Part shown: positions 1 through 6,850 of the stretch, one piece after another
Layout of the letters: each line of letters opens with the position of its first letter
Numbering within the stretch: the first letter of the stretch is position 1
Source of the DNA: Rhodobacter sp.
Lineage (GTDB): Bacteria; Pseudomonadota; Alphaproteobacteria; Rhodobacterales; Rhodobacteraceae
DNA: 35,164 bases
Reading direction: 5' to 3'
NCBI GenBank assembly: GCA_027484985.1
Contig: JAIXRW010000035.1
Location: 1 to 35,164, forward strand
Notes under the pieces: generated by a model
Database searches by the model: none
What the model was told of the DNA's origin: nothing
What the model saw: the letters and a program-made list of their open reading frames with translations, nothing else
Made by a program: the position numbers and the translations under genes

Positions 1-197
1 CCGGTCATCTGCACCTTGTCGGCGTTGATGACGATGACATTGTCACCCATGTCCATGTGGGGGGTGAAGGTCGGCTTGTTCTTGCCGCGCAGGATGTTGG
101 CGACGATCGTGGCGAGGCGGCCCAGAACGATGCCTTCGGCATCGATCAGGATCCACTTCTTCTCGATATCCGCCGGAGTAGCGGTGAAGGTTTTCAT
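1..197 (-). CDS. rplM: 50S ribosomal protein L13, N-terminal part (cut by window edge)
   Basis: The first 65 residues of ribosomal protein L13, an early-assembling protein of the large ribosomal subunit. The start [15 protein letters not shown], the DAEG segment, GRLAT, ILRGK and the [12 protein letters not shown] stretch are typical of the L13 N-terminal half. The gene runs off the left edge, so the C-terminal half and the usual rpsI neighbour are not visible. The start is the ATG at 195-197, preceded on the minus strand by an AGGG ribosome binding site. Nothing in the visible part is unusual. Confidence 0.97.
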   Translation of the reverse strand, partial: MKTFTATPADIEKKWILIDAEGIVLGRLATIVANILRGKNKPTFTPHMDMGDNVIVINADKVQMT

Positions 198-295
198 ATT
201 GAACCCTATGAGTGAAGCGGGAGCAACGCCCCCGGGATCTTGGATGAGGGCTTATCGCTTGAAGCCTGTAGCGCGTCAAGCGGGATGTGGCCGAA

Positions 296-324
296 TTTAT
301 ATCGCAAAAACAATGGTTTGAAAA
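296..324 (-). promoter_or_regulatory. Candidate sigma-70 promoter of rplM
   Basis: On the minus strand, TTTTCA (319-324) and TATAAA (296-301) are separated by 17 bases. This would give a leader of about 90 nucleotides before the rplM start at 197. The -10 matches 5 of 6 consensus bases and the -35 matches 4 of 6. The surrounding region is AT-rich in an otherwise GC-rich genome. No start site is known, so this is inference from sequence. Confidence 0.4.
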
Positions 325-341
325 AAAGGTATTATAATACC
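321..341 (-). terminator. Palindrome followed by T-run: weak terminator of the UDG-sseB pair
   Basis: The perfect 14-base palindrome GGTATTATAATACC (328-341) lies just beyond the stop of the SseB gene. On the minus strand it is followed by seven T (321-327). Folded as RNA it gives only a five-pair stem with a TATA loop, so the hairpin is weak even though the T-run is good. The palindrome also contains TATAAT on both strands and could instead act as promoter or operator DNA. Confidence 0.4.
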
Positions 342-356
342 CCATATTTTGCGGCG

Positions 357-1139
357 CTAGCGCAGGCGGGGCGGGCGGGCGGGATCGGTGCCCGGCGCCA
401 CGGGGGCCGCGGGTTCGGGGCGGGCGGGGGCGGGCAGGTCGAAGGCCAGCGCCACGCGGGCAAGGGCGATGGCGGCGGGGTCGGCGGCGGCAAGGAAGGC
501 CACGTCCATTTCGCCCGCCTCGAGCCCCGAGAATGTCAGCGCCTCGGCCGCGGCGCGGGCGAGCGGGTCCTGCGCGGCGGGGGTGGCATCGAGAAAGGCC
601 AGCATGTGGCCATGGCGCCCGCCGTCGTATTCGACGGCCGCGAGCAGGGCGCGCGTGGCAAGGCCGCCTGCGCGGGCCAGCTTTTCGGCCAGCGCGCGCG
701 TCAGGCTTTCCGGCAGCCCCTTGGGCGCGCGAAAGGCGCGGGGCGTGGCGCGGGTTTCCACGGGGGCGGCGGTCAGGGTTTCGGCCAGCCATGCCATCGC
801 CTCTGGCGGGAGGATGGTTGACGCGGGGGCAACGCCGAGATTGAGGCCAAGGCCGATGCCCTGGCCTGCCAGTTGACCCGCGATGATGCGCCCGGGCAAG
901 GCGGCATAGGGGGCGGGGCCTTCGGCAAAGGCGGCAAGCCGCTCTTCGCTGTCGAAGGCCAGCACGACGGGGCCGGAACCGAGCGGAAAGACACGCGGGA
1001 TCAGGGTTTCGCCCGTCGCCTCGGCTTCGAGCAGCAGGAACAGTTCGGCATCGGCCAGCAGATGGTAAAGCCGCAGGCGGGCGGCATCATCGCCGGGGGC
1101 GGATTCGGTGGCGGTCAGGGCGGTGTCGAGCGGGGTCAT
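357..1139 (-). CDS. SseB family protein
   Basis: A 260-residue protein beginning MTPLDTALTATESAP. The region ARLRLYHLLADAELFLLLE, then ETLIPRVFPL and VVLAFDSEERLAAF, follows the pattern of the SseB N-terminal domain (small alpha/beta proteins of unclear role; in E. coli SseB is linked to serine sensitivity). The C-terminal half is less conserved and ends in a Pro/Ala/Arg-rich tail. The start codon at 1137-1139 overlaps the stop of the upstream UDG-family gene as ATGA, so the two are probably translationally coupled. The biochemical function is unknown. Confidence 0.8.
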   Translation of the reverse strand: MTPLDTALTATESAPGDDAARLRLYHLLADAELFLLLEAEATGETLIPRVFPLGSGPVVLAFDSEERLAAFAEGPAPYAALPGRIIAGQLAGQGIGLGLNLGVAPASTILPPEAMAWLAETLTAAPVETRATPRAFRAPKGLPESLTRALAEKLARAGGLATRALLAAVEYDGGRHGHMLAFLDATPAAQDPLARAAAEALTFSGLEAGEMDVAFLAAADPAAIALARVALAFDLPAPARPEPAAPVAPGTDPARPPRLR

Positions 1140-1726
1140 GGGCTTTCCAATGCGGCGCGGATGGCGTGGCGCAGTTCGGGCAACAGATCGGCCGCGAACC
1201 ACGGATTGCGCCGCACCCATCCGGTATTGCGCCACGAGGGATGCGGCAAGGGCCAGATTCCGCGCCCTGCATGGACGCGCCAGTTTGCCACGGTCTCCGA
1301 CACGCTTCCCGCGCCGGGCAGGTGCCAGCGCATGGCCGCCCCGCCCACCGCAAGGATCAGGCGCAGATCGGGCAGGCTGTCCAGCACCGGCTTGCGCCAG
1401 AGGCGGGCGCAAAGGGGGGGCGGGGGAAGATCGGCGCCCTTGGCATCATAGCCCGGAAAGCAGAAGGCCATGGGCACGATGGCGATGCGGGATGTGTCGT
1501 AAAACTCTGCCATTGTCAGGCCTGTCCAGTCGCGCAGGCGGTCGCCCGACGGGTCGGTGAAGGGGCGGCCCGAGGCGTGGACGCGCGCACCGGGCGCCTG
1601 ACCCGCGATCAGCAGGCGGGCGGCGGGGGCGAACCATGCCACGGGGCGGGGCGCGTGGGCGGTGGCGGTTGCCGCAAAGCGCGGGGCGCAGGCGGTGCAG
1701 GCGCGGATGTCATCGTGCAGGGTCAT
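1136..1726 (-). CDS. Uracil-DNA glycosylase family protein
   Basis: A 196-residue protein of the uracil-DNA glycosylase superfamily (COG1573-like), which removes uracil or related bases from DNA. Visible motifs are LLIAGQAPGARVHASG (active-site motif 1, GxAPG), the following FTDPSGDRLRDW, and LPHPSWRNTGW (motif 2, HPS). An N-terminal CxxC pair (C9, C12) resembles half of the iron-sulfur ligand set of family 4 enzymes, but I do not see the complete set of four, so cluster binding is doubtful. Start ATG 1724-1726. It is the first gene of a pair with the SseB gene. Substrate preference cannot be read from the sequence. Confidence 0.8.
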   Translation of the reverse strand: MTLHDDIRACTACAPRFAATATAHAPRPVAWFAPAARLLIAGQAPGARVHASGRPFTDPSGDRLRDWTGLTMAEFYDTSRIAIVPMAFCFPGYDAKGADLPPPPLCARLWRKPVLDSLPDLRLILAVGGAAMRWHLPGAGSVSETVANWRVHAGRGIWPLPHPSWRNTGWVRRNPWFAADLLPELRHAIRAALESP

Positions 1727-1861
1727 GGCGCAAAGATGGGGCCGCATGGCAGGGCGGCAACACCGGCGGGCCATTGCGCGGGCCAAACCCCTGCGGGACC
1801 TTGTGCCCGACGGGGCGGGGGCGTAGGCGGCGGGCCAACCCACAAGCAGCGTGTTGCCCGA

Positions 1862-3079
1862 ATGTACCGCGTTTCGCCCTTTGTCCGACGGTTTGCCTGG
1901 GGTCTGCTGGGCGGGATCGCGCTGGCGACGCTGTGGGTGAACCTGTCGCCGGAAAGCTATTACGACGCCATCGAATGGCGCCTTTTCGACCGCGCGCTGC
2001 CGCATTGGTTTGCCGGCGATGCCATGGTGATCACGCCCATGGTTCTGGTGTCGGATGTGCTGATGTCGCTGTTCCTGTTCTTTGTGGGCAAGGAATTGTG
2101 GGAGGCGGTGGTGCTGTCGCGCGGGGCGATGGCGGGGCGGCGGGCGATGTTGCCCGCAGGCGCGGTGCTGGGTGCGATGGCGGGGGGAACGGTGCTGTGG
2201 CTGGCCCATGCGGGGCTGTCGCAAACCGCGGACGGGTTGTCATGGCTGTCGGGCTGGCCGGTGCCGATCGGGTCGGATGTGGTGCTGTGCTATGTGGTGG
2301 GGCGGCGCGTCTTTGGCGCGGGGCATCCGGCGCTGCATTTGCTGTTGTTGATCACCATTGCCAGTACCATCGCCGGAACGCTGGTGCTGGGGCTGGCCTT
2401 TCCGGCCAACGGGTTCAAGCTGCTGTGGCTGCTGGTGCCGGTTTTGGCGGTGGGGGCGGTGTGGCGGCTGCATGGCCATATGCCCAACCCGCCCCGGTCC
2501 GAGCGGGCGCGGCGGCGGGGGCAGGCGCTGTGGCCCTATGCGCTGGCGGGGGTGGCAAGCTGGATCGGGGTGGCGGCGGCCGGTCTGCCGCCCGAGCTGG
2601 GCCTGTTGCCGCTGTTGCCCGCCATTCCGCATGCCGACCGCACCTTTGGGCTGTTTGCGGAAGCCGAGGAATTCCTGAGCGACCCGTTGAACCGGATGGC
2701 GCATCTGCTGGTGCGTCCTGTCGCGGTGGTGCTGTTCCTGTTCGGTCTGACGCGGGGCGGGATCGACCTTGGGGCCTTTGCGCCGACCACGGTGACGGTG
2801 CTGGCTGCGATGTGGCTGGGCAAACCTGCGGGGCTGTTTCTGTGGGCGCTGCTGGCGGCGCGGCTGTTCCGGCTGCCGATGCCTGCGGGGGTGCGGATCC
2901 GCGATCTGATGCTGGTGGCGGTGATTGCGGGGATCGGCTTTACCGCGCCGGTCCTGGCCATCGACACCGCGCTGCCCGCAGGCGCCGTGGCCGAGGCGGC
3001 GCGGCTGGGGCTGGCGCTGTCGCTGCTGGCGGCGCCGGTGGCGATTGTGCTGGGCCGTCTGGTGGGGGCCGGACGCTGA
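1862..3079 (+). CDS. NhaA-family membrane protein lacking the Asp163-Asp164 pair
   Basis: A 405-residue polytopic inner-membrane protein that aligns along its length with Na+/H+ antiporter NhaA. Shared features are VSDVLMSLFLFFVGKELWEA (family: DALMAVFFLLVGLE), PVPIGSDVVLC (family ATDIAFA), LGKPAG with K321 (E. coli K300), and a late IAGIGFT segment. In E. coli the catalytic Asp163-Asp164 lie in AIIDDLG; the aligned stretch here reads IASTIAG (166-172), so both aspartates are replaced, by Thr169 and Ile170. Electrogenic Na+/H+ exchange of the NhaA type is therefore doubtful and I withhold the gene symbol. The open frame extends far upstream, but ATG 1862 gives a sensible N-terminus. Confidence 0.8.
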   Translation: MYRVSPFVRRFAWGLLGGIALATLWVNLSPESYYDAIEWRLFDRALPHWFAGDAMVITPMVLVSDVLMSLFLFFVGKELWEAVVLSRGAMAGRRAMLPAGAVLGAMAGGTVLWLAHAGLSQTADGLSWLSGWPVPIGSDVVLCYVVGRRVFGAGHPALHLLLLITIASTIAGTLVLGLAFPANGFKLLWLLVPVLAVGAVWRLHGHMPNPPRSERARRRGQALWPYALAGVASWIGVAAAGLPPELGLLPLLPAIPHADRTFGLFAEAEEFLSDPLNRMAHLLVRPVAVVLFLFGLTRGGIDLGAFAPTTVTVLAAMWLGKPAGLFLWALLAARLFRLPMPAGVRIRDLMLVAVIAGIGFTAPVLAIDTALPAGAVAEAARLGLALSLLAAPVAIVLGRLVGAGR

Positions 3080-3104
3080 AACAATCGTGATCACGTCTGC
3101 GCGA

Positions 3105-3134
3105 TTGTGGACGGCACGGCCTTTGCACCATAAT
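3105..3134 (+). promoter_or_regulatory. Candidate promoter of the capsule-export/kdsA operon
   Basis: TTGTGG (3105-3110), an 18-base spacer and CATAAT (3129-3134) form a plausible sigma-70-type promoter in the 145-base gap before the KpsT-like gene. It would give a leader of about 85 nucleotides. A dyad ATAATG (3130-3135) / CATTAT (3153-3158) covers the -10 and the predicted start and could be a repressor site. Both are weak sequence-only predictions. Confidence 0.35.
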
Positions 3135-3224
3135 GATGCCTTAAAGGGTGGCCATTATCATCCAAAAGGCGTCACAAACCGCCGCGGCGCGCAAGCGTCT
3201 GCCAGCGGACCGCGAGGGTGCAGC

Positions 3225-3884
3225 ATGATCGAGTTCGAAAACGTCTCGAAGTCCTTCTGGACGGGCAAGACGCGCAAGGTCATTCTGGACCGCGCCTCGT
3301 TTCGGGTCGATCTGGGCAATTCACTGGGGATACTGGCGCCCAATGGCACGGGCAAGACCACGCTGATCAACATGATCGCGGGGCTGGAACAGCCCGACGA
3401 AGGGCGCATCACCCGAAAAGCGCGCATTTCCTTTCCGCTGGGGTTCATGGGCGGGGTCGTCACCCGCCATTCGGGCACCGAGAATGCGCGTTACATCGCG
3501 CGGCTTTACGATCTGGACCCCGATTATGTGGAAAGCTTTTGCCGCTGGGTCTGCGGGATCGGTGAATATTTCGACATGCCGGTGGGCACCTATTCTTCGG
3601 GGATGCGGTCGCGGTTTTCCTTTGCGCTTCTGCTCGCCCTGGATTTCGACGTGTACCTGATCGACGAGGGGATGCCGTCTTCCACCGACCCCGAGTTCAA
3701 CCGCAAGGCGGGCACGATCCTGCGCGAGAAGTTGCAGAAGGCCACAGTGATCGTGGTGTCGCACCAGGCCTCGACCATCGAGAAATTCTGCAAGACGGCG
3801 GCGGTGCTGCGGCACGGCCAACTTTACATGTTCGACACCCTCGAAGAAGCGAAGCGACTGTACGATTATGAAACTCAAGGTTAA
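3225..3884 (+). CDS. Capsule polysaccharide ABC transporter, ATP-binding protein (KpsT/CtrD/BexA type)
   Basis: A 219-residue ATPase of the ABC-2 polysaccharide export family, which drives capsular polysaccharide across the inner membrane with a KpsM-type permease. Walker A is APNGTGKTT (38-46), the signature is YSSGMRSR (123-130, the SSGM form typical of KpsT), Walker B is FDVYLIDEG (141-149), and the switch histidine lies in VVSHQ (H180). The length is normal for the family. Start ATG 3225 follows a GAGGG sequence in the preceding bases. The 3' end overlaps the KpsE-like gene by 17 bases. No KpsM-type permease is next to it; the upstream gene is the NhaA relative. Confidence 0.9.
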   Translation: MIEFENVSKSFWTGKTRKVILDRASFRVDLGNSLGILAPNGTGKTTLINMIAGLEQPDEGRITRKARISFPLGFMGGVVTRHSGTENARYIARLYDLDPDYVESFCRWVCGIGEYFDMPVGTYSSGMRSRFSFALLLALDFDVYLIDEGMPSSTDPEFNRKAGTILREKLQKATVIVVSHQASTIEKFCKTAAVLRHGQLYMFDTLEEAKRLYDYETQG

Positions 3885-5661
3885 GCGGTTCAACACGCGG
3901 CGTCCCGATCCTGTGGCCGAGCCCGTGGTTACGGCCGCGCCGCGCGTGGCAACACCGACCGCCCCGCGCCCCACCCCTGCCGCGATTGCCCAGACATCGC
4001 AGCCCCCGCAAGAGCGGATGGCAGCGCCCCAGCCGCAGGCGATCGGCAAGATCACGCCCCAGCGGGTGGCGGTGCGCGCGCCTGCCGCAACAGATGGGCC
4101 CACGCAGGGGCCGGTCGAAAAGCTGTTCGAGACGACCGAGGACGGGTTCGGGGACGAACCCTTTCCCACCGCCCGCGCCGCGCAGGGCGGCACCCCCGAG
4201 GATGTGGCGGCAGGGGCCGATATCGACGCGATCCGCCGCGAGGGGTTGACGGGGCGGCAGTTGCGGCTGGCGCGGCGGATGGCGCAGAAATACGGCCTGC
4301 CCGCGACATCGGATTTCGACGCGGTGCGCCTGCTGAGGGCGGCGGGGATCGATCCGTTCCAGCGCGGCGCGATGATCGAGGTGCTGGCCGAGGAGGACGA
4401 GGACGAGGCGGATGCCGCGCGGAAAACCGCGCTGGTGCCCGCCCAGCAACGCCTGCCCGAAACGGTAAAGCCGCTGAAAGTGCCTGCCCCTGTCGAACGG
4501 GCCGAGGTGAACCACGCCGCCGAGATCCGCAAGATGCAGGAAGAGCTGATGCGGCGGCGGCGGCGGCGGTCGCTGCTGCTGTCGATGCGGCTGGCGTTCT
4601 TCGTGCTGTTGCCCGCGCTGCTGGCGGGGTTCTATTACTATGTCATCGCCACGCCGCTTTATTCGGCGCGGACCGATTTCATCATCCAGACGGCGATGCC
4701 GCCCACGGCGACCGGCACCTCGATGGGGGGGTTGCAGTCGAATCCGATGATGAACATGCAGGATTCCATCGCCATCCAGGGCTATCTGCAATCGCGCGAT
4801 GCGATGCTGCGGCTGGATGCCGATATCGGGTTCCGCACGCTTTATAGCGACCCCAAGATCGACCCGATCCAGCGGCTTGAACCCAATGCCACCGACGAGT
4901 CGACCTATAAGCTTTATGCCCGGATGGTGCGGATCGCCTATGACCCGACCGAGGGCATCATCCGCATGGAGGTGCTGTCGCCCGATCCGCAGTTGGCGGT
5001 CAAGATTTCCGATGCGCTGATCGGATATGCCGAAGAGCAGGTGGACAAGCTGACCCAGCGCCTGCGCGAAGATACGATGAAGGGCGCGCGCGAGAATTAT
5101 TCCGATGCCGAAAAGGCGCTGCTCGAGGCGCGGGAACGCGCCGTGCAGTTGCAGGAACAATACAAGGTGTTGTCATCGGATGTGGAAGTGTCGCTGATCA
5201 CGAGCCAGATCGGCGCGCTTGAAGGGCAGCTGACGCAGGACCGCCTGTCGCTGGCGCAGATCGAATCGAACAAAAGCCCCAATGCCGCGCGGCTTGACCC
5301 GCTGAAACGGCGCATCGCCACGCTTGAGAACGAGATTGCGCTGTTGCGGTCGAAGCTGGTCGAGAATGACACGCAGGGCCAGTCGCTGGCGCGGGTGCAA
5401 AGCGAGCTGACCATCGCCGAGGCCGATGCCCAGACGCGGCAGGCGATGCTGGCCAAGGCGCTTGAAGCGATGGAGATGAGCCGGATCGAGGCGAACCGGC
5501 AGGCGCGCTATATCTCGCTTTCGGTATCGCCCGTGGCGCCCGACGAGGCGGCCTATCCCCGCGCCTTCGAGAATACGCTGGTGGCATTGATCATCTTTGC
5601 CGGTATATACCTGCTCATCTCGATGACTGCCGCAATCCTGCGGGAGCAAGTCTCGGTCTGA
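3868..5661 (+). CDS. Capsule polysaccharide export inner-membrane protein, KpsE/CtrB type, with long N-terminal extension
   Basis: A 597-residue polysaccharide co-polymerase-like protein expected to link the inner-membrane ABC transporter to the outer-membrane exporter. About 230 residues of Pro/Ala/Thr-rich and then acidic cytoplasmic sequence come first. An Arg-rich patch (about 228-234) and a first membrane helix (about 237-258, VLLPALLAGFYYYV) follow. The periplasmic part starts TPLYSARTDFIIQ and contains a long heptad-rich coiled coil (about 390-545). A second membrane helix (about 569-591) ends the protein. E. coli KpsE is about 380 residues, so the extension accounts for the extra length. 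It overlaps the ATPase gene and lies 9 bases before kdsA. Confidence 0.88.
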   Translation: MKLKVKRFNTRRPDPVAEPVVTAAPRVATPTAPRPTPAAIAQTSQPPQERMAAPQPQAIGKITPQRVAVRAPAATDGPTQGPVEKLFETTEDGFGDEPFPTARAAQGGTPEDVAAGADIDAIRREGLTGRQLRLARRMAQKYGLPATSDFDAVRLLRAAGIDPFQRGAMIEVLAEEDEDEADAARKTALVPAQQRLPETVKPLKVPAPVERAEVNHAAEIRKMQEELMRRRRRRSLLLSMRLAFFVLLPALLAGFYYYVIATPLYSARTDFIIQTAMPPTATGTSMGGLQSNPMMNMQDSIAIQGYLQSRDAMLRLDADIGFRTLYSDPKIDPIQRLEPNATDESTYKLYARMVRIAYDPTEGIIRMEVLSPDPQLAVKISDALIGYAEEQVDKLTQRLREDTMKGARENYSDAEKALLEARERAVQLQEQYKVLSSDVEVSLITSQIGALEGQLTQDRLSLAQIESNKSPNAARLDPLKRRIATLENEIALLRSKLVENDTQGQSLARVQSELTIAEADAQTRQAMLAKALEAMEMSRIEANRQARYISLSVSPVAPDEAAYPRAFENTLVALIIFAGIYLLISMTAAILREQVSV

Positions 5662-5670
5662 GGAGAGACG

Positions 5671-6501
5671 ATGAAGACGGTGAAGATCGGCGGGCTGTCG
5701 GTTTCGAATGACAGCCCGCTTGTGGTGATCGCGGGGCCGTGCCAGCTGGAAAGTCTGGACCACGCGCAGATGATCGCCGGAACCATGGCCGAGGCCTGCG
5801 CCAAGGCGGGGGCGCAATATGTGTTCAAGGCCAGCTATGACAAGGCCAACCGCACCAGCCTGAAGGGCAAGCGCGGGCTTGGCATGGAGGCGGGGTTGCA
5901 GGTGTTGCAGGCCGTGCGCGCCATGGGCATGCCGGTGCTGACCGATATCCACGATGCCGAACAGGCGCGGGTGGCGGCGGGCGTGGTGGATGTGATCCAG
6001 ATCCCCGCCTTTCTGTGCCGCCAGACCGACCTGCTGATCGCGGCGGGCGAGACGGGCGCGGTGGTCAATATCAAGAAGGGCCAGTTTCTGGCGCCGTGGG
6101 ATATGGCCAATGTCGCGGACAAGGTGGCCAGCACCGGAAATGACCGCATCCTGCTGACCGAACGGGGCGCGAGTTTCGGATACAATACGCTGGTGGCCGA
6201 TATGCGGTCTTTGCCGACCATGGCCAAGACCGGTTATCCCGTGATCATGGACGCGACCCATTCGGTGCAGCAACCGGGCGGGCAGGGCAATTCTTCGGGC
6301 GGGCAGCGCGAGTTTGCGCCCGTCATGGCGCGTTGCGCCGTGGCCATTGGCATTGCGGGGGTGTTCATCGAAACGCACGAGGCGCCCGATACAGCCCCAA
6401 GCGATGGGCCGAACATGATACCCTTGGCCCAGATGGGGGCGCTGGTCGAGACGCTGATGCAGTTTGACCGGCTGGCCAAGGCCGACCCGCTGCGCGTCTG
6501 A
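5671..6501 (+). CDS. kdsA: 3-deoxy-8-phosphooctulonate synthase (KDO-8-P synthase)
   Basis: A 276-residue enzyme that condenses phosphoenolpyruvate with arabinose 5-phosphate to give KDO-8-phosphate, the precursor of Kdo in lipopolysaccharide and in the poly-Kdo linker of ABC-exported capsules. Family marks are VVIAGPCQLES, FKASYDKANRTS, GLGMEAGLQVL, VLTDIHD, IPAFLCRQTDLL, NIKKGQFLAPWD and MDATHSVQQPGG. Start ATG 5671 follows a GAGGAGAG ribosome binding site. It is the third gene of the capsule-export cluster, which fits a shared role in Kdo-linked polysaccharide. A kdsA can also serve lipopolysaccharide alone. Confidence 0.97.
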   Translation: MKTVKIGGLSVSNDSPLVVIAGPCQLESLDHAQMIAGTMAEACAKAGAQYVFKASYDKANRTSLKGKRGLGMEAGLQVLQAVRAMGMPVLTDIHDAEQARVAAGVVDVIQIPAFLCRQTDLLIAAGETGAVVNIKKGQFLAPWDMANVADKVASTGNDRILLTERGASFGYNTLVADMRSLPTMAKTGYPVIMDATHSVQQPGGQGNSSGGQREFAPVMARCAVAIGIAGVFIETHEAPDTAPSDGPNMIPLAQMGALVETLMQFDRLAKADPLRV

Positions 6502-6528
6502 AAAAAGGGCCGCGAGGGTTCGCGGCCC
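6501..6528 (-). terminator. Intrinsic terminator of the DUF1127 gene (convergent with kdsA)
   Basis: A nine-pair perfect stem, GGGCCGCGA (6507-6515) with TCGCGGCCC (6520-6528), has a four-base loop. On the minus strand it is followed by six T (6501-6506), which marks it as a rho-independent terminator for the minus-strand gene ending at 6554. It may also slow plus-strand transcription leaving kdsA, but there is no T-run on that side. Confidence 0.8.
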
Positions 6529-6553
6529 GTTCCGTCAGGGGTGCTTTGCCGGA

Positions 6554-6766
6554 TCAGTCGCGCCAGAAGGGTTTGGCGCATTCGGCGGCCGCGTGCTGCG
6601 GGCCTATCCCGATATCATCAAGCAGGTGATCGTCCAGACGCGCCAGATAGGCGCGGCTGCGGCGACGGTCCTCCCATCGCGCCAGAACCAGTGCAACCAT
6701 CACCAGCATGCGCGACAGGGGCGGCAGGGTGGCGGGCAGGTGCAGGGCATGGGGCCGCGGAGACAT
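6554..6766 (-). CDS. DUF1127 domain protein
   Basis: A 70-residue basic protein with the C-terminal pattern RWEDRRRSRAYLARLDDHLLDDIGI, typical of DUF1127 (YjiS-like) proteins common in alphaproteobacteria. Short members of this family have been linked to RNA binding and to phosphate and stress physiology; I cannot tell which applies here. The start ATG (6764-6766) was chosen because an AAAGGAA ribosome binding site sits just upstream. It is divergent from the MocR gene, with a direct-repeat candidate operator between, so it is a likely target of that regulator. Confidence 0.85.
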   Translation of the reverse strand: MSPRPHALHLPATLPPLSRMLVMVALVLARWEDRRRSRAYLARLDDHLLDDIGIGPQHAAAECAKPFWRD

Positions 6767-6782
6767 GATCGTTCCTTTGTGT

Positions 6783-6821
6783 CGATACAATTATTGCAAT
6801 CGCGTAAAGAAACGATACAAT
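6783..6821. promoter_or_regulatory. Direct repeat CGATACAAT x2, candidate MocR operator
   Basis: CGATACAAT occurs at 6783-6791 and again, identically and in the same orientation, at 6813-6821. The copies are 30 bases apart start to start, close to three helical turns. Between them is the 8-base palindrome ATTGCAAT (6793-6800). MocR-family regulators such as GabR are known to bind direct repeats separated by about three turns, and this site sits between the MocR gene and the divergent DUF1127 gene. Assignment to this regulator is inference. Confidence 0.55.
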
Positions 6822-6850
6822 AAACCGCGCAACATGGCCATGGGAACATT

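Noticed and set aside
1136..1726. Calling the glycosylase an iron-sulfur family 4 UDG.
   Set aside because: Only the first CxxC pair of the four cluster cysteines is visible.
1166..1861. A longer N-terminus for the NhaA-family protein.
   Set aside because: The open frame upstream is the shadow of the minus-strand glycosylase gene and has no NhaA-like sequence; ATG 1862 gives the normal start.
2240..3094. Long minus-strand open frames opposite the NhaA-family gene, and similar long frames opposite KpsE, potB, guaA and the MttB gene.
   Set aside because: They are rich in His, Arg, Gln and Pro, have no family motifs and mirror genes with clear homology; they result from high GC content.
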